DNA of 38,959 nucleotides from Sphingobacteriales bacterium TSM_CSS (GTDB taxonomy: Bacteria; Bacteroidota; Bacteroidia; Chitinophagales; UBA2359), in contig NBMY01000081.1 in the NCBI GenBank assembly GCA_002212985.1, positions 1 to 38,959 of the forward strand, in the 5' to 3' direction. Positions within the stretch are counted from its first letter, which is position 1; each line of letters starts with the position of its first letter. The notes below the pieces were generated by a model that saw nothing but the letters and a program-made list of their open reading frames with translations, was not told where the DNA came from and made no database searches. A program made the translations under genes and the position numbers. This document shows, piece after piece, positions 16,557 to 25,611 of the stretch.

Positions 16557-17364
16557 CCTGTTTTTGGCAGCAGTATTTTCGGCGCTTTCATTTGCACCGG
16601 CGCCAAAAGGCAATTACAACCTCATCAGCTCTGTGCCGGTGAATGCCCGCTTTTTAACGACCGATTACCTGAAAAGTGCCTACGTTATTAACAACAAAAA
16701 TCAGGTAATCAAGTATGACTCTACCGGAACCATTTTGGGCGTTTTTTCCGAAGAGCGTTACGGCAGTTTAACCTCGGTAGATGCCACCAGCCCGTTTAAT
16801 GTGCTGCTCTTTTACAAAGATTTTTCTACCATTATTACCACCGACATGCGCCTGAACGCCAAGCGGTTGTACAAACTCTCTACCTTAGGCATGAACAACG
16901 TGGCCGCCGCCTGCCTTTCTAACGACAATTATATTTGGGTGTATGACATGAACGACGGTAAGCTCAAAAAAATTGACCAAAATTACCAGGTTATTCAGCA
17001 AAGCCTTAGTCTGCCCCAATTGTTTGGCGAAGCCGTTGAACCTAATTTTCTGGTAGAAAGCGGCGGGCTGGTGTATATGAACGTGCCCGATATGGGGGTT
17101 ATTACATTTGATGTATTTGGCACTTTTTATACGGCTATTTCCAACAGCGATTTCGGCACACCCCGAACAGAGACTTTTCAGGTAATTGACCACAAAATTG
17201 TCTATTTTTACGATGGCAACCTCTTTATTTACGATGTAGCCTCCGGTATGCCCGATTCGGTGCCGGTGCCCAAAACTACCAATACCAACAATGTTCGGGT
17301 AGAAAAGGGCCGCTTGTACTTGCTTAACGAAAAAACACTCGATTTTTATTCGCAGACCAAGTAG
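16504..17364 (+). CDS. Predicted secreted beta-propeller-like protein
   Basis: This 286-residue protein has a clear signal peptide (LPLLSLFLAAVFSALSFA, cleavage near residue 31). The remainder is beta-rich, with repeating blade-like units such as YVINNKNQVIKYDSTGTILG, YIWVYDMNDGKLKKIDQNYQ and NLFIYDVASG, which suggests a seven-stranded-sheet propeller. No enzyme motif is visible. The ATG at 16504 overlaps lpxH by 53 bases in another frame; a TTG at 16528 would shorten the overlap and still keep the signal peptide. Translational coupling to lpxH is likely. The function is unknown; a cell-envelope location is inferred. Confidence 0.8.
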   Translation: MHFININKLNLSTLPLLSLFLAAVFSALSFAPAPKGNYNLISSVPVNARFLTTDYLKSAYVINNKNQVIKYDSTGTILGVFSEERYGSLTSVDATSPFNVLLFYKDFSTIITTDMRLNAKRLYKLSTLGMNNVAAACLSNDNYIWVYDMNDGKLKKIDQNYQVIQQSLSLPQLFGEAVEPNFLVESGGLVYMNVPDMGVITFDVFGTFYTAISNSDFGTPRTETFQVIDHKIVYFYDGNLFIYDVASGMPDSVPVPKTTNTNNVRVEKGRLYLLNEKTLDFYSQTK

Positions 17365-17420
17365 CGGGTAGCTGTACACCCTTTAAATTTTTACCGGCTC
17401 TTTTAGCCCTATAACCGGCG

Positions 17421-20402
17421 TTATTTTATTTTACCGCTGCTTTTTGCCATAGCTTCGTAAACGGCATCTTGCAGTTTATTGCGTATGCTCATGCCAATAA
17501 GTTTGTTGTTGTTCATTTTGGGGTAGGTGCGGTTGCTTAAAAACACAAATACCAGGTCGTTATCGGGGTCGGCCCAGGCGCAGGTGCCGGTAAAGCCGGT
17601 ATGCCCAAAAGTTTTGTAAGAACAAAGTTTACCTGTAGGGCTGGGCAGGTTTGGGTTGGTTTCGGGCTTGTCAAAGGCAAGTCCGCGGCGGCTGCCTTCT
17701 TTTTGGTAGGCGGTAAAGAGGTCAATGGTGCTTTGGTTAAAAAACCGCTCGCCACCGTAGTGCCCCTTGTTGAGCAACATTTGCATTACCATGGCCAGGT
17801 CGTTGGCATCGGCAAAGAGCCCTGCGTGGCCGCCTACGCCGCCCAGCATGGCAGCGCCCATATCATGCACATAGCCTTGTACGCGCTGAAACCGCCATTT
17901 GGTATCGTTTTCGCTGGGCACTATGCGCCGTTTGCTAAAGCGGTGGTGCGGGTTAAATCCCAGTGTGTTGCCGCCCAAGTGACTGTAGTACCGTTCGGCA
18001 ACAAATTTGTCTAAGGGTTTACCGGCGTATTTTTCAAGAATGGCTTTAAAGTAAAAATAGCCAAGGTCGCTGTATTTGTACTCTTTGTTGGGCAGTGGTG
18101 AGTTTTTAATGGTTTCGTACATAATCTGTATGTAATCTTTGCGCATGTACATATCTTTTGCCACTTCTACAGACCAGGTGCTGTCGGGCACGGGGTGGTA
18201 AATTTGGTCGCGCACGCCGGTAGCAAGCGTTTTTTCAAAAAAGGGTATCCATGCTTCCAATCCGGCTTCGTGTATGAGTATGTTGCGTATGCGCAGCCCG
18301 GCTTTGTTACTGCCGTCAATTTCGGGTAAAAATTTACCCAATGTATCGTACAAACCCATGTAACCGCGTTCATACATTTCCATAATGCCCAGTGTAGTGG
18401 CCGCAATTTTGGTCACCGAGGCCAGGTCGTAAATATCGGTAGTTTGCACAGCCACGTCTTTGCCGTAGGTTTGGTAGCCGTAGGCTTTTTCAAAAATTAC
18501 CTTGCCGTTTTTTGCCACCAGCACCACGCAGCCGGGGGTAGCCCCATCGGCAATGGCTTGTTGGGCTATGCTGTCAATAGGTTGACTGAGGTATTGTGAG
18601 TTAATGCCGGCATCTTCGGGCATACTGTATTCAAACCGAAGGGCGCCGGCAGTGGCGGTTCCCTGTGCGTAGGCATAATACCCCGATGCCGAAACGGGCA
18701 GTTTACCCAACAGCGGAATGGCGCCAAACAAGGCCTGTGCGGCAAGGCTTTGGGTAATGGGGTTGTCTTCGTAGGCAGCCAGCACGGTTTCCATACCGCC
18801 AAAATTGCTGAGGCTGTAGGGGCTGCCAAAAACCACGAGGGTTACTTGCGTAACCTGCCTGAGCCGGTTAATAAGAGATATGGCCGAGGGCGGAATACCG
18901 TAGTTAGAAGCCGCCTTGTTGGTCATTTTGTGCAGCCCGATGATAACCTGAGAAAAACCCTTGAGGTCTTCAAATTTTTGGCTGTAAGCCCTTTCGGTAT
19001 CGGTGGTTTTGAGAGTATGATGTTCAAAAGGTGCATACTTGTCGAGGTAGCGCTGAAAATCGGTAAGCGTATTGGCGCCAATACTGAGCGAGGCAAATTG
19101 CTTGGTTTCCAGTTGTTTAAAAGGCACCAGTTGCAGGTCGTTTCGGGCAAGTGTAAGGGCATTTTTGTACAGGTTTCTGATGAGCAGGTCGGCCGAGGGC
19201 GTGTTTAAATCGGCATAAATATTATCAACCGTTAGGGGTTCAAATTTATCGAGGCCCAGTTTAAATTTGGCTTTCAGTATTTTTCTTACCCTTTCGTCAA
19301 TATCGGTTTGGGTAATTTCATTTCGGGCAATGGCGTTTTTAATTTCTTCAATGGCTTTACCTACGTTTTCAGAAAACAGCAAAATATCATTGCCGGCCAT
19401 CAGGGCTTTTACATCTACCATACCGGGCGCAAAAAAGCTGCTAACTCCTTTCATATTCAGGGCATCGGTAAAAACCAGTCCTTCAAAATGCAAATCGTTT
19501 TTAAGCAGGTTGGTAATAACCTTTTTCGACAGGGTAGTGGGCGTGGTTTGGGTAGCGCCGGGTTTTACCGTGGTATTGTCTAATGCAGGCACCGACAGGT
19601 GGGCGGTCATAACGCCGCCAATGCCGCTTTGTATGAGTTCTTTAAACGGGTACAGTTCTATATCTAGCAGGTGGGCCAGGTTGTGGTTAATAACCGGCAG
19701 GGTGTAATGCGAGTCGGCATTGGTATCGCCATGCCCCGGAAAATGTTTGGCGCAGGCCATAATGCCGTTGTTTTCCATGCCTTGCATATAGGCAATGCCT
19801 TTTTGTGCCACATTGTATTTGTCTTCGCCAAAGGATCGGTCGTAAATTACGGGGTTATTGGGGTTGTTGTTTACATCTACCACCGGCGCCAGGTTTACGT
19901 TTACCCCTATGCGGCGGCATTGACGGGCTATTTCCTTACCCATGTCAAACAGCAGGCGGTTGTCTTGTATAGCGCCCAGGGTAAGTTGTTTGGGAAACCG
20001 GGGGGTGTTTTCGAGGCGCATGCTCAAACCCCACTCACCGTCTATGGCAATGAGCATGGGCACTTTGGCGGCCAGTTGGTAGCGGTTGGTAAGCGATATC
20101 TGTTTGGCCGGTGTACCCTGCATAAAAATAAGCCCGCCAATTTTGTATTGTTCAACAAGACGCATAATGGCATCTTCATGGGCAGCATCTTTGTTGGAGT
20201 AGGCGGCTACCATAAACAGTTGCCCAATGCGCTCATCGGGTGTTAATTTCTGCATTTGTTCTTCCACCCATTCAGACTGACGCCACAAACCTTCGTACTT
20301 AAACGAATTGCCCGATACGGAATTTTGCAAATGAACCGGCGCCAGCATGAGCAGCGTTACAGAAAAAAACAGCAACAACAAGGGTTTAAAAAATGCCGCC
20401 AT
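17421..20402 (-). CDS. GH3 beta-N-acetylhexosaminidase fused to a serine hydrolase (beta-lactamase-like)
   Basis: This 993-residue secreted protein has a signal peptide (about 1-26) and a GH3 domain (about 45-380). The GH3 part carries the NagZ-type KHFPGHGDTNADSH (H220, H224) and the nucleophile D313 in VFTDALNMKG. A GH3 C-terminal-like region follows to about 590. The last third (about 600-985) is a class C beta-lactamase/PBP-like domain with S662-V-T-K665, a YSD motif and HTGFTG as the third box. A joint role in peptidoglycan turnover (sugar cleavage plus peptide or ester hydrolysis) is inferred. To my recollection this fusion recurs in Bacteroidota. It is divergent from the mutL cluster. 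Confidence 0.92.
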   Translation of the reverse strand: MAAFFKPLLLLFFSVTLLMLAPVHLQNSVSGNSFKYEGLWRQSEWVEEQMQKLTPDERIGQLFMVAAYSNKDAAHEDAIMRLVEQYKIGGLIFMQGTPAKQISLTNRYQLAAKVPMLIAIDGEWGLSMRLENTPRFPKQLTLGAIQDNRLLFDMGKEIARQCRRIGVNVNLAPVVDVNNNPNNPVIYDRSFGEDKYNVAQKGIAYMQGMENNGIMACAKHFPGHGDTNADSHYTLPVINHNLAHLLDIELYPFKELIQSGIGGVMTAHLSVPALDNTTVKPGATQTTPTTLSKKVITNLLKNDLHFEGLVFTDALNMKGVSSFFAPGMVDVKALMAGNDILLFSENVGKAIEEIKNAIARNEITQTDIDERVRKILKAKFKLGLDKFEPLTVDNIYADLNTPSADLLIRNLYKNALTLARNDLQLVPFKQLETKQFASLSIGANTLTDFQRYLDKYAPFEHHTLKTTDTERAYSQKFEDLKGFSQVIIGLHKMTNKAASNYGIPPSAISLINRLRQVTQVTLVVFGSPYSLSNFGGMETVLAAYEDNPITQSLAAQALFGAIPLLGKLPVSASGYYAYAQGTATAGALRFEYSMPEDAGINSQYLSQPIDSIAQQAIADGATPGCVVLVAKNGKVIFEKAYGYQTYGKDVAVQTTDIYDLASVTKIAATTLGIMEMYERGYMGLYDTLGKFLPEIDGSNKAGLRIRNILIHEAGLEAWIPFFEKTLATGVRDQIYHPVPDSTWSVEVAKDMYMRKDYIQIMYETIKNSPLPNKEYKYSDLGYFYFKAILEKYAGKPLDKFVAERYYSHLGGNTLGFNPHHRFSKRRIVPSENDTKWRFQRVQGYVHDMGAAMLGGVGGHAGLFADANDLAMVMQMLLNKGHYGGERFFNQSTIDLFTAYQKEGSRRGLAFDKPETNPNLPSPTGKLCSYKTFGHTGFTGTCAWADPDNDLVFVFLSNRTYPKMNNNKLIGMSIRNKLQDAVYEAMAKSSGKIK

Positions 20403-20692
20403 AGAGTTTGCGGGTGTTTCAAGGGTTTATGGTAAAGGGGTGCAGGGTTTAACAACATACCTGCTGCAGCAGGTTTTAAATTGGCTTCAATATATTGAAA
20501 AAAAACTTTGGTGTTTACCTGTTTACAATTTTTTTTTGCAAAAAAACACAATTGGCGCACAATATCAACCAAAGTGCTGTTTTTTTTATTTTTATAAGCG
20601 CGCATGTTTTTGTATCTTTACCAGAAGATAGGAGGTAACATTGTTGCCGCCTCGGAATCTGTTTATTGTACTCACTGCCTAAAAGCCGCCTT
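20403..20692. promoter_or_regulatory. Divergent promoter region (GH3 fusion / mutL cluster)
   Basis: This 290-base gap separates two outward-facing genes. TATCTTTA at 20613-20620 is a plausible -7 box for the plus-strand membrane-protein gene, with a poor -33 box. No clear minus-strand promoter was found. No gene is recognised. Confidence 0.35.
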
Positions 20693-21070
20693 ATGAGCAA
20701 AAACCTTTGGAAATCGAGTTTTTTTAAACTGCCCCAACACAAGCAGTTTAACTACATTCCCCGCTATTACGATCCCCAAACCGACAAGGAAAATCAAACA
20801 GCCGGCGAAGATACCATTAAATTGGAACGCGGGGCATTTTTTAAGCAAAAAAACCGAAGCCGATTAGTGGGTGCTTTTACCGACAAAGAGGTAAGCACCT
20901 TTGAGCGTTTCAGGCAGCGGCAGAGCGGGCAGTTGGTGCGGGTGCTAATGATGGCCGGGCTGCTTACTCTGGCAATGCTCATTCTGCTTGACCAAGTAAG
21001 CCTTGCCTCTGCCGTGCCGTTTTTAGTGCTTTTTTCGGTGGTGTTTTTGGTTAAGGCAAGAACCCTGTAG
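20693..21070 (+). CDS. Small conserved Bacteroidota membrane protein
   Basis: This 125-residue protein has a polar N-terminal half, with KQFNYIPRYYDPQTDKE, and two close hydrophobic helices at about 82-120. The N-terminal pattern (FNYxPRYYDP) is one I associate with a short conserved protein commonly found upstream of mutL in Bacteroidota. The function is unknown, and it has sometimes been mislabelled. The ATG at 20693 is preferred to an upstream in-frame start because the family begins MSKNLWKSSFF-like. Confidence 0.75.
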   Translation: MSKNLWKSSFFKLPQHKQFNYIPRYYDPQTDKENQTAGEDTIKLERGAFFKQKNRSRLVGAFTDKEVSTFERFRQRQSGQLVRVLMMAGLLTLAMLILLDQVSLASAVPFLVLFSVVFLVKARTL

Positions 21071-21193
21071 GCTATTTGAAAACGGCAGCCCTGTCAAAAT
21101 GCAGTTTGCTTCGGGCACTTATGCACCGGGCGGGTGTGTACAAACTGATACCCGTTGTTGAAAACTAATTGGGGCAAAATCGGTAAAGCAACT

Positions 21194-21201
21194 TAACTTT
21201 G
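21194..21201 (+). promoter_or_regulatory. Putative mutL promoter (-7 box)
   Basis: TAACTTTG matches TAnnTTTG exactly. A TTG at 21169-21171 lies 22 bases upstream, slightly more than usual. The start would be about 20 bases before the mutL ATG. Confidence 0.45.
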
Positions 21202-21224
21202 CTTGTCCAAACAAATTACCTTTC

Positions 21225-23132
21225 ATGTCAGATATTATTAAACTTTTACCCGATTCGGTAGCCAACCAAATTGCCGCAGGCGAGGTGGTACAACGCCCTG
21301 CATCGGTCGTAAAAGAACTGCTCGAAAACGCCATAGATGCGGGCGCAACCCAAATACAGCTTATTGTAAAGGAAGCCGGTAAAAAACTCATTCAGGTAAT
21401 TGACAACGGCTCTGGTATGTCTGAAACCGATGCCCGTATGTGCTTTGAGCGCCACGCCACCTCCAAAATTAAAAACGCTACCGATTTGTTTGCCATACGC
21501 ACCATGGGTTTCAGGGGCGAAGCCATGGCTTCTATTGCCGCCGTTGCACAGGTAGAACTTAAAACGCGCCGCCCCCATGACGACCTTGGAACAATGGTGT
21601 ACATAGAGGGTTCGGAGGTAAAAACACATGAACCTTGCCAATGTGCACAAGGCACTTCTATTGCGGTAAAAAACTTGTTTTACAACATACCGGCACGCCG
21701 CAATTTCCTCAAATCCGATGCCATTGAGTACAAATACATTTTGGAAGAGTTTCAGCGGGTGGCATTGGCAAACCCCAACATAGGTTTTCGGTTGTTTCAC
21801 AACGGTGCCGAAATTTTTCACCTGCCCGCCACCAACCTGCGCAAACGGGTAGTAGGGCTGCTGGGTGCTGCCTTTAATGAAAGACTGGTTGCCGTGGAAC
21901 TGGAAACCGATTTTTTGCGCATTTTCGGCTTTGTTGGAAAACCCGACTTTGCCCGAAAAACCCGGGGCGAGCAGTTTTTCTTTGTGAACGAACGATTTAT
22001 AAAAAGCTCCTACCTGAACCATGCAGTAATGGCCGCCTACCAAAACCTGCTGCCCGAACAAACCTACCCGTTTTACCTGATTTTTATTGACATTGACCCG
22101 GCACGTATTGACGTAAATGTGCATCCTACCAAGCAGGAAATAAAATTCGACAACGAGCAGGTGGTTTATACCTTTGTTAAAACCACCGTTTTGCGCGCTT
22201 TGGGTATGCACAGCATTACCCCTTCCATTGATTTTGATACCAATATTAACCTCTTTCCTTCTGCCGGCGGAAATGAACAATTTTTACCGTCGGCCGAAGG
22301 GCAGAAAGAACCGGTAAACGGTATTTCGGGCGGTAAAGGTTACGGCAGCGGCGGTAAAAACGATACTTACCGGCCGGTAAACCGAAAAACCATTCCGGCT
22401 AATTGGGAAGAACTGTACCAAACCGAAGAAGTGCCCCAGGCCGAAAAACCCGATGAAGAAACCGAACAACCCCTTACATGGCCGCCCTTTGAAGAAGAAC
22501 AGGAACCCGAAACCCTCATTATTCCCAGCAGGCAGCAAACCATGGAGCAACCCGAACAGGTGGCACCCGTACAACTGCACAATACTTACGTGTTGTCATC
22601 AATTAAATCGGGGTTTATTCTTATTGACCAGCAGGCAGCATCGGAGCGCATTTTGTATGAACGATACCTGAAATCTTTTTCACAAAGCAAACCGGCCACC
22701 CAACAACTGCTGTTTCCGCAAACCATAGACCTGCCAAGGCCCGATGCCGAACTGCTGCGCCATATATTACCCGATTTTAACGCCTTGGGTTACCACCTGG
22801 AAGAATTTGGGCAACATACCTTTGTGCTCCGCGGCATACCTACCGATAACACACTAAAGGGCGAAGAACAGCGCATTATTGAAAACCTGCTCGAACAATT
22901 TAAACTCAACCTTGCCGAACTGAAAACCGGCCACCGCCAAACCCTGGCGCAAACTCTGGCCCGCAGCAATGCCATAAAACGTGGCGAAAAACTAAGCGCC
23001 GCCCATATGCTGGCATTGGTTGACCAACTCTTTGCCTGCGATATGCCCTATGCAACCCCAACCGGCAAACCTACCATTGTTACCTACTATTTAGCCGATA
23101 TTGAAAAACAATTTGAACGAAAAAAGGGTTAA
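21225..23132 (+). CDS. mutL: DNA mismatch repair protein MutL
   Basis: MutL (635 residues) couples MutS mismatch recognition to strand removal. The N-terminal GHKL ATPase is intact: ELLENAIDAGAT (E31), DNGSGM, RHATSKI and GFRGEAMASIAA. A Gly/Pro/Glu-rich linker spans about 345-445. The C-terminal dimerisation domain is present, but its endonuclease motifs are altered: DQHA(X)2E(X)4E reads DQQAASERILYE (Q470 for His), the ACK-type motif reads ARSNAIKRG, and the CPHGRP-type motif reads TPTGKP (611-616). Nicking activity may be lost or modified. The gene lies between the small membrane protein and rhomboid genes, with 43 bases to the latter. Confidence 0.96.
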   Translation: MSDIIKLLPDSVANQIAAGEVVQRPASVVKELLENAIDAGATQIQLIVKEAGKKLIQVIDNGSGMSETDARMCFERHATSKIKNATDLFAIRTMGFRGEAMASIAAVAQVELKTRRPHDDLGTMVYIEGSEVKTHEPCQCAQGTSIAVKNLFYNIPARRNFLKSDAIEYKYILEEFQRVALANPNIGFRLFHNGAEIFHLPATNLRKRVVGLLGAAFNERLVAVELETDFLRIFGFVGKPDFARKTRGEQFFFVNERFIKSSYLNHAVMAAYQNLLPEQTYPFYLIFIDIDPARIDVNVHPTKQEIKFDNEQVVYTFVKTTVLRALGMHSITPSIDFDTNINLFPSAGGNEQFLPSAEGQKEPVNGISGGKGYGSGGKNDTYRPVNRKTIPANWEELYQTEEVPQAEKPDEETEQPLTWPPFEEEQEPETLIIPSRQQTMEQPEQVAPVQLHNTYVLSSIKSGFILIDQQAASERILYERYLKSFSQSKPATQQLLFPQTIDLPRPDAELLRHILPDFNALGYHLEEFGQHTFVLRGIPTDNTLKGEEQRIIENLLEQFKLNLAELKTGHRQTLAQTLARSNAIKRGEKLSAAHMLALVDQLFACDMPYATPTGKPTIVTYYLADIEKQFERKKG

Positions 23133-23175
23133 TGTGAAACCGGTACTATTACGGTAGCCCAACCGCCATTGTTTC

Positions 23176-24033
23176 ATGCAGCAACTACAACCCCGAAGTT
23201 TTAATGCCATGCCGGAGGTGGTAAAAAACCTCCTCATTATTAACGTATTGGTAATGCTGGCCATTCCGGCGGTAAAAACCGCTTTTGGAATAGACCTTCA
23301 GGATAAACTGGGGCTGCACTTGTGGCTGGCCCCCGATTTTAGCCTGTATCAGGTTGTTACCACCATGTTTGTACACGGCAACTTTGGGCACTTGTTTTTT
23401 AACATGTTTACCCTTTGGATGTTTGGTTCGGTACTCGAAAATATTTGGGGCGGAAAACGATTTCTTACCTTTTACCTCTTAACCGGGTTGGGTGCCGCAT
23501 TTTTATACTCTGTTACCTCGTACTTTGAAATTTTGCCCGATTTGCGCCTGATGGATGCCTTTTTGGCAGCCCCCGGTGCCGATACGCTGATGCAGTTTAC
23601 CCAACACCATTCTTTTATTGTAAGCGAATACATTAACTACGACATGTACCGCGGGTACATGGGCTTTGAACAAACTTTTAACCAGTTTGCCAACCAACCC
23701 GACAACAAACTGCTGCTGAACGATTTAACAAAGTTTGTACACGACTACCGCGAGTATTTTCTTAACCTGCGCACTGCCGTGGGCGCTTCGGGCGCTGTTT
23801 ACGGGTTGCTCATGGCTTATGGCATGATGTTTCCGAACCAACTGTTGTATGTTTACTTTTTTGTGCCGGTAAAGGCCAAATATCTGGTGGTTATTTTGGG
23901 CGTTATTGAATTGTTTATGGGCGTGCAAAACAGCCCCGGCGATAATGTGGCACACTTTGCACATTTGGGCGGTATGTTGTTTGGTTTTGTACTTATGCGC
24001 TACTGGAAATCGCAGGGTAAAGGGTACTACTAA
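23176..24033 (+). CDS. Rhomboid-family intramembrane serine protease
   Basis: This 285-residue polytopic protein has the rhomboid catalytic dyad S205 in GASGAVYG and H263 in AHLGG, plus the conserved H67/H72/N76 segment (FVHGNFGHLFFNMFTLW). It cleaves transmembrane substrates within the membrane. About 80 mostly polar residues (115-198) separate the early helices from the catalytic helix, longer than in the E. coli enzyme GlpG. It probably shares a transcript with mutL; the partner is unknown. No soluble N-terminal cytoplasmic domain is present. Confidence 0.92.
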   Translation: MQQLQPRSFNAMPEVVKNLLIINVLVMLAIPAVKTAFGIDLQDKLGLHLWLAPDFSLYQVVTTMFVHGNFGHLFFNMFTLWMFGSVLENIWGGKRFLTFYLLTGLGAAFLYSVTSYFEILPDLRLMDAFLAAPGADTLMQFTQHHSFIVSEYINYDMYRGYMGFEQTFNQFANQPDNKLLLNDLTKFVHDYREYFLNLRTAVGASGAVYGLLMAYGMMFPNQLLYVYFFVPVKAKYLVVILGVIELFMGVQNSPGDNVAHFAHLGGMLFGFVLMRYWKSQGKGYY

Positions 24034-24085
24034 CAACACCTGCCGGCAATAGAAACACCGGTTAAATGTAAGGTGAACAAACAAC

Positions 24086-24126
24086 AAACCCTGCCACTGG
24101 CCTTTTGACGGACAATAGCAGGGTTT
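24086..24126. terminator. Weak hairpin between convergent genes
   Basis: A 9-bp perfect stem (24086-24094 with 24118-24126) has a 23-nt loop. It lies between the rhomboid and thiolase stops and could act in both directions. It lacks a proper T-run. Confidence 0.35.
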
Positions 24127-24155
24127 AGGTTATAAACCGAGGTAAAAAATACAAA

Positions 24156-25334
24156 TCAGTTCAATCTTTCGTAAACGGCTGCAATGCCTTGTCCGCCGCC
24201 AATACAGGCGGTAACCATGCCATATTTACCGCCGGTGCGTTTAAGGTCGTGCAGCAGTTGCACAGTAAGTTTGGCGCCGGTGCAGCCAAGGGGGTGGCCC
24301 AAAGCAATGGCACCGCCGTTTATGTTTACCACATCGGGGTTTAAGCCCGCCTGTTGTATAACCGCTACCGATTGGGCGGCAAAAGCCTCGTTCAACTCAA
24401 TAAGGTTCATATCGGCAAGGTTCATACCGGCCATTTTTAGCGCTTTGGGTATGGCAGCAACGGGGCCAATGCCCATAATGCGAGGCTCTACGCCTACCGC
24501 CGTACAGGTTACCATGCGCCCAATGGGAGTAAGTCCCAATTCTTTTACCATTCGCTCCGACATAACAAGCACAAAAGCAGCCCCGTCAGACGTTTGTGAG
24601 GAGTTGCCCGCCGTTACGGTGCCGCGGTTGGCAAAAACCGGTTTTAGTGTGGCAAGTCCTTCAATGGTGGTATCGGTGCGCACGCCTTCATCGGTATCTA
24701 TCACAAACTGGCGTTGAGCGCGTTTGCCTTTTTCGTTTACATACACTTCGTTTACGGTAATGGGGCAAATGCCGCCTTTAAAATAACCCTGTTGTATGGC
24801 ATTGGCCGCCTTGCGGTGCGAGTGGTAAGAAAATTCATCTTGTGCTTCGCGGCTAATGCTGTACTCCTTGGCTACGGCTTCGGCGGTAAGGCCCATGCCT
24901 AAGTAATAATCGGGGGTGGTGTTGGCCACTTCGTAGTTGAGCGCTGTTTTCCAGCCTACCGTTGGCACCAGCGACATAGACTCGGTGCCGCCGGCAATAA
25001 TACAATCTGCCATACCTGCGCGTATTTTGGCGGTTGCCATGGCTATGGTTTCCACGCCGCTGCCGCAGTAGCGGTTTACCGTTACACCGGCGGTGGTTTT
25101 GGGCAGTACGCGCACGGCTATCATGCGCCCTACCTGCAACCCTTGCTCGGCTTCGGGTACGGCATTGCCTACTATAAGGTCTTCTACCCTTACGGGGTCT
25201 AACTGCGGCACTGCTTTAAGCAGGTGCGCTATAACATCTACCGCCAAATCATCGGGGCGAACAAATCTGAAACCTCCCCGCTTTGCTTTGGTTACTGCCG
25301 TGCGGTATCCGGCAACTATATATGCTTCTTGCAT
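24156..25334 (-). CDS. fadA: Acetyl-CoA acyltransferase (3-ketoacyl-CoA thiolase)
   Basis: This 392-residue thiolase has the nucleophile C90 in NRYCGSG, H347 in GHPLGCTG and the second cysteine C377 in ACIGGGQG. It performs the final thiolytic step of fatty acid beta-oxidation, releasing acetyl-CoA. The order behind a FadN-type multifunctional enzyme matches the fadNA arrangement of Bacillus. The two are separated here by the nucleotidyltransferase cassette. An acetoacetyl-CoA thiolase in ketone or PHB metabolism would look similar, but the context favours beta-oxidation. Confidence 0.92.
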   Translation of the reverse strand: MQEAYIVAGYRTAVTKAKRGGFRFVRPDDLAVDVIAHLLKAVPQLDPVRVEDLIVGNAVPEAEQGLQVGRMIAVRVLPKTTAGVTVNRYCGSGVETIAMATAKIRAGMADCIIAGGTESMSLVPTVGWKTALNYEVANTTPDYYLGMGLTAEAVAKEYSISREAQDEFSYHSHRKAANAIQQGYFKGGICPITVNEVYVNEKGKRAQRQFVIDTDEGVRTDTTIEGLATLKPVFANRGTVTAGNSSQTSDGAAFVLVMSERMVKELGLTPIGRMVTCTAVGVEPRIMGIGPVAAIPKALKMAGMNLADMNLIELNEAFAAQSVAVIQQAGLNPDVVNINGGAIALGHPLGCTGAKLTVQLLHDLKRTGGKYGMVTACIGGGQGIAAVYERLN

Positions 25335-25370
25335 TCTTTTTTTGTTTTGTTTTAGTTAAAAAAAATTGTT

Positions 25371-25601
25371 TTAACCCACATTCAGCCAGTTTAAACTACT
25401 GTCTTGTTGTTTCATGCGCTTAATAACCTCTTGTGTTATTTGCGTTTCGGTATATTGCGGATGCAGCGATTGGATACCGGCGCGCATTAATTTCCAATGA
25501 TGCTCAATGTAGGCGATACCCATAGCAAAACGCTCATCGGGCGTTTTTGCCAGAAAAATCCGATATTGCAAATCTGCTACATGCTGAGGAGTGTCTTGCA
25601 T
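25371..25601 (-). CDS. 76-residue protein paired with the nucleotidyltransferase
   Basis: This small protein of unknown family is mostly helical and charged (KTPDERFAMGIAYIEHHWKL, then TETQITQEVIKRMKQQ), with no signal or membrane segment. It starts 10 bases after the nucleotidyltransferase stop, so the two are almost certainly co-expressed. It shares the A+T-rich composition of its partner. A regulatory or antitoxin-like role is possible by analogy with other two-gene nucleotidyltransferase cassettes but is speculation. The reading frame ends 36 bases before the fadA start. Confidence 0.65.
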   Translation of the reverse strand: MQDTPQHVADLQYRIFLAKTPDERFAMGIAYIEHHWKLMRAGIQSLHPQYTETQITQEVIKRMKQQDSSLNWLNVG

Positions 25602-25611
25602 AAAACAAGGT

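Noticed and set aside
21246-22280. Minus-strand open frame of over 340 codons inside mutL
   Set aside because: It is fully antisense to the conserved MutL ATPase domain and lacks any motif; it is a codon-bias shadow.
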